DNA from: Anoplopoma fimbria
Taxonomy: Eukaryota; Chordata; Actinopteri; Perciformes; Anoplopomatidae
Direction: 5' to 3'
Assembly: GCF_027596085.1 (NCBI RefSeq)
Contig: NC_072449.1
Coordinates: forward strand, 26,425,522-26,489,521
DNA length: 64,000 nt
The translations under genes and the position numbers were made by a program. Shown here in pieces: positions 51,601-63,600 of the stretch (position 1 is its first letter; each line of letters starts with the position of its first letter). The notes beneath the pieces were generated by a model that saw only the letters and a list, made by a program, of their open reading frames with translations, ran no database searches and had not been told where the DNA came from.

Positions 51601-54600
51601 AAATGCTGTAAGCTTTCACATCGGACGGCGCTTCCCTCGGCTCTGTAAAACAAGATCAAATGGGGACAACCATAAAACTGCGGAAAAGCTTTTCTTCTGT
51701 ACTTTTATAATCAATGAAACCACAAATATGAACCCACCGCCCTCAGCGGAGTGGATGATGACGACTTTGCTGAACGGCCCGTCCCCCTTGTTGTTGTACA
51801 CGCCGACCTTCACTTCAAATGGGGTGAGGGGAGGGAAGGTCTCGTCTCTGTATTTATACGTCGTGGAGTCCGCTGACGTCACCATCTTCTCCTTCCAGCC
51901 TCTGGTTCCGTTGGCGCGAAACGCAACGATATACCCAAAGCCCTCGCCATTTTGGAACTCCTCGGATACAGGCTGATGAATACAGTGGAAAGACAGAAAC
52001 GATAATCACTGGGATTAAGTGCGAACCTGTCTTACTGTAGCGGCACTGTACTGCTCTGTGGCTGCATTACTTTCTCATTTAAATAGCCTCTTCTGTGCAA
52101 GTGGGCTCTCATTAAACAAAACATGCCTTTTTCCTCTGGTAGTCCCGTATAACCAGCTTTTAATTTCCTACCCCTTGACTGTTACTGTTGTCTGCCAGTG
52201 TTAATAAAGATGCAGTCAGTCTTGAGTAATGGAAACAAATCATATCTGGCTCAGTTGTCCCCATTATGCAGCACATTTATCTTTTCCATGTCTGACGGGA
52301 GGATTTTTTTTTTGAGACAGGTTTTGTGTGCTGGCTTCAATGCTTAGCTGTGGCTTTCCTGAAGAGGCGAGAGTGGGGGCTGTCTTCCACAGCTGCTCCA
52401 CGCTTAATCAAATGAAATGCCAATTCATTAAGTGAGCTCAAAACTTAATTAAAATATGGGCTGCAGGGTTTTAAATCTAAATTTAATAAATGACAAACAC
52501 CTGTACACCTGTTTTTTGGCAACAAAATCTCAGCGAGCTGTAATGTGTTGATTTGCATAGGCTTCAAAGTAACACTGTACCCTGAAGGCACCACCCAAAT
52601 TAGCCGTCCAGTCCACAGAGGGATTGCTGGTGGATGGAGATGTAGTTCACATTTCATTCAATCAGGAAGACTGCCTAATTATGGGGATGATCAGTGGAAA
52701 TGAATTAGCTTCCATCAAAGTTATTATCAAAGCTGGCAAGGCTTTAAAGACATGCCAAGGAATTTAGGTCTTTAAAAAAAAAAAGAGCATCAACAAATTA
52801 GCTTGTTAAGTCTAGAAACACTCGCGGCTTTGGGAATTGAGATAGTCGCGGGTAAGTGTGGACACGGTGTGAGAGGGCTGATTGAATCGAGGTAAGTGTT
52901 GTGGATGAAATTACGGGGCCTGCCGGGCTCAGTCACGATGACTGTGGGGGCATCACTAATGGTCCTCCCAATGGCTCACCGAGAAAAAAAAAAAAAAAAA
53001 AAAAAACAGTCTCCCACCGTCGACTCTAATGAGACGGCTGAATGAAGCTGCAGAGACTGTTTAGTCATTCATCCTGCTTAATAACCCTGCCCACCATGGC
53101 CGTCCAGGCTCTGACAACTCTCCACAGATGATCGGAGAGGCAGAACTGCCGCGCGCTCGCATGCCTCGACTGCCAAAAAAGGGCTAACATTCCCGCTCCG
53201 TCTCCTTTAATATCCATCGGCATTGATCACTGACGAAGTCCTGATTTATTTCCAAGAGCATTTAGCAGAAACGAGCAGAAATAGGGCAGAGCTCTAACGA
53301 CTTGAAACGGGCGAGCGCCGAAAGGAGGACACTGCATCGAAGTGGAGCGTCTCGGCATCGGCCAGATTGGAGACTGACGGACTTATTGATGGGTGACCAA
53401 TTATTTCAACCCACAATGAGCAGAGAGAGCAAAAAGAGCATTGTTTAAAGAGTACTTCAGAAGTGATTGGATCTGACCTGCGAAAAATGTCTGAATAAAA
53501 ACAGACGAGCAGACTCGATGATGTTCACACATTATGTGGCACTTGTTGAAGAAAGCAAATTGTTCCCATCATGGAGGTCACTGAAACCGAACAGCTGCAG
53601 CTGTGCATTTTCTTGAGTCTCATCAAGATGGTCCTAAGAAAGAAAGTGTTTTGCTTTTTAAAACTCAAAATTGATCCATGGCTTGAAAGGACTCTATTAA
53701 AGTTGTACATCCAACAAATCATGGTTTAATCTAAGTTAAAATAAAATAGCCCTCGATTTTCCTTCCAACACGGGGTCCTGCTTTTTTTTATAAAGAGGTC
53801 GTCATTGTGTTATACAAGCCACTCTAATGACACTCTTTATATAGCATTACTCTCATTTATAAACAGGAATTGGTCTACCACCAAACACCATCCCATCTGG
53901 AATGGACATTATCCCCCATAATGTGCCACGGAGGGGCACTTCTCCTCATGTGAAGGTTATCTTCCCAGTGGCAGTTGGGCTCCCATACTTAATAACTACA
54001 AGAATAACTGTCAGTTGCTTCCACATCTGTTCACCGTTCCCCTGTTAATATATCCTTCAACTCATCTCAATTGCAAATTCTCCGCGTTGCTCATAGTAAT
54101 TCTGCACATGCTGTGTGCCCCGAACCTGGCTGGGAGCCAAGCTGTCCACTGATATCCTCTTTACTCGGCGCCGAGAGTTATTACGCTTTTTGCGCAACCC
54201 TCTTTAAGATTTATATTACAAACAGATATTCATAAACATCCCTTTGGATTTATTGGAAACGACTCCGAGATTCAAGGTTAATCATCATTGTGCCGCTCTG
54301 GTGGGACCCGAATTTGAAATTCACAACGTCTTAATCACTGGCCGAGCTTATGCGGCTCCGTGTAATACACGGCCCGGCTGGCACTCTTTGAGATTAGTCA
54401 GCAAATTCCGCCGTCGTGACCAAGTTGTGTCCTCAAACTCTGAGACCCTGTGTGGTTAAACAAATTTCCTACGGAATAAAGAGGGACCCTGTTGCAGATG
54501 CAATGAGCAGTGTGATCCTGGGGTTGTGTATTGTCATGACGATCTCTCTTGGACACAAGCTCTTCAGATCAGGAGAGCGTGCGACAGACAATAAATCAGC

Positions 54601-57600
54601 ATGCACATAAGCTGATAATATATGACTCTAAAAAACATCCTCATTATTTCAAGTCACTCAGAGGTTTGTCTTATATAATCAACATATTGTTTTTGTGGCA
54701 TTAGTTTGCACAGGCTCTAGTGCTTGCATGGTATTATTTGATGCCGCCATGCCTTTATTTCCCTTGGGACAGTTAAATCTTTATCTCATAAAAGTGTTTT
54801 CTCTTTACAATAACCACCTCAGACTCTGATCTTGTGGAAAAGCATCCTGCCCCTGTTGACTAAAGCACTTTCCTGTCAGGTTTGTTCCTTTTTTGAATAG
54901 TTGATGCCATTTCTTCCAGGTTCTTTTTGTATGAGACAGCTGTGAAGACTACAGTGTCTACAATGACGATATAATGTGCATCTCTCTCGCCATATTCTTC
55001 AGAAGGGTCACGGCTGCCAGGGAGTTCAGAGCATCCACACTTGGGACATTTTACCTTCGTTTCTACAGCTGTGTTGCTGACCCGTATGTCTGCTAAAAAA
55101 GACTGCTAAAGTAGTAGTGTTACAGTAAGAAACAACTGCGTGTGTCTGCTGCCATTATTAGCTGAGTGTATGCTCTGCTAACTTTAGAACAATCATATAG
55201 CAAAACATTAAGATTCACGTAAACGCCTCCTTTCCACACAGTCTTGTTTTGTTTCTAAAGTTGGGGTGGCTGTGGTTCAGGGTTTACAGCGAGTCATCCT
55301 TTAAAAGTTTTTTTTTAATTCAGTATAGTATGCGTTCTCCCCCTCTCCCTAACCCCCCCCCCCCAAACTGTTTAACGCTAGGCAATGCATCTCTTTAAGG
55401 AGAAGGTCATTTTGTCTGTTTTTCTCCTTCCAGTCTTGAGTCTGTTTAACAATATACAAACCACTTTTCATGCACTCTATATGATAAACAGCATGCACGC
55501 TACCAATATTAGCCAAAGATGTTGTCCAACTTTTCAATTAAAAAAAAACCGTATATATTTATTGAGCCGATTTTTCGGTGCACTCGAAATTCTTGACCGA
55601 AACCCCCCCCCAAAGGTTCCCAAAGTTAATGGACTTCTAGTTGGCTCACACTCGTAAACAAAGCTTTTGGGAAACAAGGTGTAAGACATAGGAACGCTGA
55701 CAAAGCCAAATTCCATCCAAACATAACTACTCTAATGAGACTGAAGCTTGGAGCTCAACCTCTGACTCATACTGTGTAAGCGCTATTGTGCATGTACTTT
55801 TGTTTGTTTTAGTTTTTTTTGTTTATGCAGGTGAAAAACAAAAACAGACTTTATACATGAGAATATTAGATCCAATATAGAGAAAAAAAAGAACACGATC
55901 AGTGTCTATTTGGAAAATCTATGTAAACAATTTTTCAGTCAAAAAATGCATTCTTAATTCAATGACATTTCTGCTGAATTTTAACCTTTAACTCTTCACC
56001 CCTATCAAAATTGATTGTCAGCCTCCTGTTCTCAACTCTGTTCTTCAAATAGTCCAACAAATCCCACAATACGTCTCTTTTCCTGCCTTTAACAACATCT
56101 CCAGACTCTTCTCATCATTCTCTGACTTGAGTGTCTGAAACTTTCCTCTATGCTTTAATTAGATCCCACTTTGATGGTTGTGGGAATAGGACTGCGTGCA
56201 AACACCGGTCCCCAGCACACACTGAGGGGAAACTGCATCTACTCGTCATATCTCACCTCAAGTGAAAGCAACTGGCTGTAAACTAATGCAATCATCTGTA
56301 TATCTTCAAGTCATTAAACCGTTTCCTTCAAAGCTTAGGAGCCACGAGGACTTGCGTCATCCATCAACCATGCTTTATCCCCCTTAATAATGTCTGACAA
56401 GTATTCCCAGGCAACAAAAAGTGAAGGTTTTTAATGAATGGCACATGCAGTAACAACCTCTACATGATTATTAAGTCACATTCACATGCAGAATTTATTA
56501 CTTAGTGACAGTTTAATCCCTAAGGGAACATTGGCAGAGCTGTTTCAGCACCGATGTTTAAAGGGACCCTTGTTTCAGCAGGCTTGTTTTCACTCTTTCA
56601 TAAATATATTTATAACATATTCTCAACCTGCGGGTTCAGGAATGTTCTTATAGCAGTGGGGTGGTGATGATAAATGCACTCAACATACACATTTATTATC
56701 ACATTTTTTTGTTGAGCAATACTTTCTTAAGTTTTGAATATTTACACCACGGAGGTTTCATCCCACATTTAATCATGTAAAAAACCTAAAAATAGTCATT
56801 TCTGTGCTTTTATGCGTGGGGGTTTCAATACCGCAGGCACTGCTCTTTTTCAGTCACACTTAGGAAAGGTTGAAAAACACTGGCTTACAGGATCAACATG
56901 TTAATTCCCTAAATAGTAAAATGGAAAAATCTGTATTTATGTTAATTGTGTTCTGTATATAGCTCAACGTCAGCATGCCTATTGTCATCATTGTGATACA
57001 AAAGATTACTGTAAACCTGCCTTAAAGGTGGGTGAGTTTATTTGTTGCAGATAACAGGGACTGTGAAGTACACATCACAAGGTGACTTTGTTGAGCCTAA
57101 GGTTAAAGGAATGCTTCACACACAATATAACCCTGCGTAATATTAATTACTCCTCACTGTATGTATATTACTTATTTTCTCTCATGCCTCCACTGTGGAC
57201 GGAGAATAAAAAAAACAGAGAAAAGTCTTGATGAATTGAAGTAAATTGGGGTCCGCGCTTAACAACAGAAAAACTACATCAAAACATCCGTTTACGAATT
57301 CTCACACAACTCAGGAAGTACAATCAGACCCTCATTTATCCAGTCGTATGCTCACTACTTACCAAACACGTGCATCTTTGCTAAAACACTACTATCTATA
57401 ACACTTCGGACTTGCCCGGACTAGCATGCGACTGTTTATGTGTAAAAACAAAGGTAACTGGGTAAGTAATTGAAATATAAATAGTCATTTTCTCTGTGAA
57501 GTATTTCTTTAAATTACTGGGGTGACTTATGCTCTTTCCATGAAGAATCATAAAAAAACCAAAAACATTTCAAACTTTGCCTCATATTCACAGTTATGTT

Positions 57601-60600
57601 GGCAAAACCCCCTAAAACATTAACATTTCTGACATCAAGCTGAATACTTATTATCTATGTTATTGCCCTTGGATTAGTTGAAAGCAACTGATCCCTGATA
57701 ATTTCCCCTGGGAACAAACATCTTTAGATTGCGTTACCATATTTCTGTTTACATAACGCAGCACATTGACAGGTTTACCATAACAAGGCGTCGTTAGCGC
57801 TCAAAATCTTGATCTAATCTATTGACTGGAAAGACATTGATTTTTTATGTATTTTTAACAGAGTGCTGATGGAAAAGTTTAACATTCTGTCTTAAAATTT
57901 GACTGGGAACTTCAGTGAACTCTTCTTAATAATTATCATTCTGGTATAATTAATGGCCTGTGGCAGTTTCTGAATCATCATTCTTTAGAAAGCGAAAGAA
58001 TGTTCAGCATCTTGAATTTCAAGGAGCTTTAATCCTTCTGCAGATATACTGTACTTATGTCAAACCCTCACCGGAGAGTTTTAAAAACACCACACAGTTT
58101 GAATGTCATGCTGTTGACATTCCTCGAAACAACAGGAAGCTGCAAAGATTATTTTTTTAAGTGAGAGTAGACTAAATAAAAGCTTCTAATAACTCCTGTT
58201 TATTCAACAAATATCTGAGTTTGCTCTACTGAAACAGCAGGCCCGCTGTGACATTTGTGTTTTTTTGCACATATGTCGTCACGTTTGTGCTACAGAAGCA
58301 GTTTGGCAGAGGACCCTTACCTCCCACGAGATGACCAGTTCGTGCCTGCGGCCGTTCCCTCCGCTGACGTTCGATGGTGCCACTGACGGGACTGTGTGAA
58401 GCAGAAAGGTTAACAATGCATCACTGACCCAACACTGCAAAAACACTGCAAAATGTTTTTGACAGAAAAAAACAAACTTTTCGGATAGTAGTGGCTTATG
58501 TCCTTTAAGGCTCACTCCTCTATTTATAAAAATATATTTAAGATAAACTTGGGTTTTATTAATTGCTACTTTGTCATAATGATTAAAAATGCTACAGATC
58601 ACAAATACAACAGGACACTGTTTTAATTATGTTTTTAAAAACATCGCTGAAGTAAACAAACCTTTTACAGCATTAGAAAACATTAAAAAAAGTTATTGTT
58701 TGATGTTTGTGACTGCCTTCAAATACCTGTTGATCAAATTGAGAGTGAGAGTGATAGTAGTTTTCCGTGCTACGTTTTGAATTTTACAACTCTTTTTGTT
58801 CATCTTTGAATCACGGATTGTAAATGTAAGGCTGAATTACCACAGCCGTGTGCAGATGCAGTAATTACTTACTAATTACGCTGAAGAGATAGGACAGATT
58901 AAATAAGCCACTTCCAAATGACCACTGACCTTTGTAATTATTACGTTTTATAGACGAGCAGTTAGTGAAGCGGCAAACCTGATGCGGACTGTCTCAGTCA
59001 ATTTCTGCTCCCCATAAATAGTGTATTCTGCTGTGTCTTTGCCTTCGGGGCATTAAAGGACAGGCTGCTTCAGCGGAAACACCACGCTTGTTGAAATTCA
59101 TGTAAGCAGCTTATTTTCAACCATTTTGCCCAATTAAAATGGAGTTTATTAACAATGGGAATGTGACATGGTCATGAAGTGGCATGTGGGGGTGCTGTAA
59201 GCTCTGTAGCTACAATAGATCATCAGCACTCAGTATATTCTCAAAGTTTCTGGACACAAAATGTGACTAGAATGTAGTGCACATTGACGGCTTGGCTGAT
59301 TTACCTGCTTCTTTCGTCCTAACGCCTCTCGACGGTGCACTCGGGTCTCCGGTCCCGATCGCATTGCTGGCCACCACCCTGAACTCATATTCCACCCAGG
59401 GGTTGAGCTCCACAGCCATGGCTGACTCCATATCCCCTGTCACTGGTTCTGGGTCTGCAGACAGGAGTGTTGCTGATGTATTTATTTAATCAGGACACGC
59501 AACACACTTTTGTTCACATTATGTACAGCGTTTGAGACACACTGCCTTAAGTGCCGACTCAAGGCTTTAAGAGTGAAGAGTGTAGCACACAGGCAACATC
59601 CTCGCCTGTGTGTTAAACATCATTGCGTATGTGTTAAACAATGATGTTTAACACACAGGGAATCAGGGAGGTTTCTTTTATTTTTTATGGCTGAACATTT
59701 GAAAGTGATGTGCTGTCACCTGACCACATACAACAAACTGAGCATCAGCACAGGCAATGGGAAGACGGCTGGCAAAGCATTACAGCATCAACGTTCACAC
59801 CTGTGTGTAAAAGCTGCGAGTCGACACTTTAACCTCATAGCCGTTCATTTAATTTCAAATCCAGTGTCATCCAGTAAAGAGCCTGAAAACCAATAAAACA
59901 CTCCATTGTCTTAGTTCCCTCCAGATTCACTGTGACTTGGCATATTGTATCACCAGGTGGTGACGATACACAATTTACCCGAGACCCTGCAGGAAGATGT
60001 TTTCACGTCTGAACCCCGGCTTACTCGCAGCTTTAGAGCACATCACAAGGTGTAACTCATCACATAGAGGGAAGCTGATTTCAATCACTTCTCACAGTGT
60101 CTACAGAGTACTTAGAGAGCGATGTAATTACAAGGCACATCCCGAATGTGAAAAAAATTGTCAAGATTTATGAATGTATTTTTTTAAACAGAATTACAAG
60201 CAGGTAACACGACTAATCTAGCTTCTTCAGGGCTGCCACAATCAAGCTTCGTCAATATTGATCCTGCAACAACAAACAAACATTGACTGAAAGCATATCC
60301 GTGTCACAGGCGAACCAGAGGTCTAGCTACGCTAACTAAGGCGACTTTGGTGGAGGCCGGGGAGCTCACGCTCTTATCATCCGACGCAGCTCACGATGAG
60401 ACCACTCTGTCAAGCGCGGCGCTCTTCAAACACGAGCTGATAACTCTGTTTGCAAGGAGCGGGAGCTTAAAAGCCCGGTCCCCCTTCAAGTTCAACACTG
60501 ACAATACATCACAGAGTCCTAATTGTGCTTTATCGAATTAAATGTGGTTGAACAGACGTGATGCGAGAGGAGTGTATACAAAATGTGATTTATGTATCTG

Positions 60601-63600
60601 TGGGGATGAGCCATTATCGCACCTTAAACTCTGCTATTATTATCACGCAGCATATTAAGATGGATTACACACAATGCTTAGCAAGCCTTCATCCTTTAAA
60701 CGCTAAGTGATAGTAATTGATGGTTTTTCTGTCAAGGTACAGGGAAAAAAAAGGTTATTCAGTTCTTTACGCATGGAAAGTGCATTTATACTAAATGAAC
60801 ATGGATAGTTCTTATAATTCAAGCCCAAAAGGTTAATTTCCTACTAACCGCTGATATGACACTGAAGAAAAATCAAAGCAATGACATTTGATGTGGGCTC
60901 AAATTGCTTTTTGCTAAGCTCCTCTGAACAACAGCCAAGTTCAAACATAAAACGACAGCCTGGAAGAGAGCTGCATTTTAACTACTTAAACAGGCATCTG
61001 AGGAAAAAAAGAAACTCTGTTGGATTTTGGATTATTGTTGTAAAGCTCTGTTTTGTTCAGCAAGATAATCTTGATCAAATGAACACCTCTTGATTTTTGG
61101 AAGTATTAAAGCAATCGGTAGAAGTAAAAAACTATCATTTGGCTATAAACAAATCACACCAAGTCACCACCACAAAGCTAAAGGCAGACTAGAGCTTGAC
61201 ATGACCACATTTTACAGTCTCATTTAGCTACTTGTTAGCAACCGCCTTTTGTAAGACGCATAAAAGCTTAAAAATGTTTTTTACTGACAAATTTTACATC
61301 CTAAAACAAAACACTATAATCTCTTAAACTTGTGTTAACCACAGACCCTACTAGACAACTAACCAAAACCCTATTCAAAAAAATAAAAACATTGACTTTG
61401 GAACAAGAGAACCTGAAGTGCAAAAATGCTGATGCTCATTTCGGGGTTTTAGGACTCTTGCAGCAGTCTCTGGATTGAATAGTCTGATTGTGTTCATATA
61501 TAAAAGCACATTGCCAAATGAATGCGTAGTTATACCTCTTGACAACAGTAACCATGCTTTTGTTGGGCTGATTCACCATCTCCGTACTTGACTTTGGGCA
61601 GGATTAAGGCCTTTGTATATGGCCCCACAATAACCTCACAGATCTAGAGGCTGCAATTTGCTCCTTATTGATTACCTGTTTTGACAGTTTGCCAGCCTAA
61701 TGAAAATGGGCTGCGGGCCTGTAAATTATAGGTGCTGATAGGGCTGTGGTTGTCCAGGCCACGAGTCCAGGACAGGGTTGCCGTGGTATCCGTGATCTCC
61801 TCCACTATCACCACTCCAGGGGGTCCAGGAGGACCTGGTGGAAAGAGAGTTAGGAAAAAGATTAAATCACGGGTTGTAACGACTGAACCACCAAAGCATC
61901 AGAAATGTCACAATGCCAGGGAGGCACAAAAAACAATCCCTGTTGCTGTTGTAAGATGGCCCATTTTGTGATGTCTTGGTCATCGTGGGTTGTTGCTATT
62001 AGATACACTAATGGATGCAAGTATTAAGAAAGATGTGTAGCTGTGTGCATATAGTGACAACATCAACTCTTCTGTTGTAATCTCTGCACAAACAAACAAC
62101 AGACGAGAACACAACATACTAAACTGAACCAGGCTGACACAGATCTGCTGCCAAGCATTTCCTGCTGATTATTGAAGCTTTTTCTTCTTTGGGGTTTTTT
62201 GGAGGCAGTTTAACAGTTCTGCTGAGCATGACTGTGTGGTAGACCTTCCTGTGTTCTAATGCAGCTGGACATATGTTTACCTCAGTCTTCAGAAGTAAAT
62301 GTAATCTGCAAGAGCAGCAAACATCTAAGGACTCTAGGGGGAACAGCTGTAAATGAAAAGCTGACAGCTGGTGCACTCAATGAAAACCAATGTACTGTGT
62401 CCCCAAAAAGTGCCCATTAGAAGGTTGTAGTGAAAGGTGCATTTGCATTTTGGGACAGTAAGATGCACATTGTGTCACTGTAGTAACAGTACCCTCCGTA
62501 TAGTGTGCCCAACACATGGCATATATTCTCTGCTGCAGAAGAGCTTACTGTACTGTTAAATGGCAATCATTAAATACATCAAATCCCATACTAGAGATGA
62601 GTTATATGGAGGAAGTACACAGTAAAGTCAAGATTCAAAAGAAAATGTAATGTAAAATCTAATGTAAAAATACCTAAACAAACTTGGAATCATGAATTCC
62701 ACAATTTGAATACGACTTATCACAGAACCCTTCTTCATTCAATAATGAAGCAAAACAAAATGTCCTGTTATGTCATCTCATATTAAACAATATGAGAAAT
62801 CAACCCCTTAAAACATGACCAGGAGCTGCATTGACAATAATCGTTACATTACATTAACAGCAACAAGCGGAAGCAGACAATGAATCTGATCCCTCGACAT
62901 TTCATCTGTTTTACAGCACAAATTAAACATATTCATGCAGTCTGTACAGCAAAACTCACAGTGGCCATAAAAAAAAATTGTGGAGATCAAAAGGTCAAAA
63001 GAGGGGCAATAATGTGGAAATAGCCATTGTGCAATTGACTCTTTGCTAAGCCCCGCCCTGCACTGCTAATCCGTCAAGCTGTCAGAGTTACCTTGGAGGC
63101 CACACTGTCACTAACTGCAACTCATTGAAGAAATCATATTGAAATTTTGGAAAAACTAAATAGTGATTTCAGAGAGATAATATAGATAATATGCTTTTGA
63201 AGGATATATCCAGGATGTCAAACTGATCATTAGCGAATACAGGTTTAAAAGATAAAGGTTGAAGCTAAAGTGTAGAAGTGAACCACCGCATCACCTGACA
63301 ATTGAGACAGGAGACAATGGAATTGAGGACCAATGCTGATTTTTATTCACTGTTGCAATAAATTGCTGATTCAGTAGCTAGCTTAGCATAAAAGTGCTAA
63401 TGCCAGGTAATGATGTGCTAACGTACTCTGCTAATGTTAGCTCCACAGTTTTTAGAAACATCTATCTCCTTTCCACCTCTCCAGTAACGGGTATCACTAT
63501 TAAACAACTTTTGACCATGACTAGCTCCAAATCCATAAACCAGCTTGAACATGAACAAAATCTGAAATGATTTCATGAGAGTCTATGTAGCAGAGCCATA

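Noticed and set aside
60347..60541. Nested plus-strand gene in a cntn5 intron
   Set aside because: Only 64 codons, no similarity, no start context or splice support; more likely a GC-rich intronic patch.
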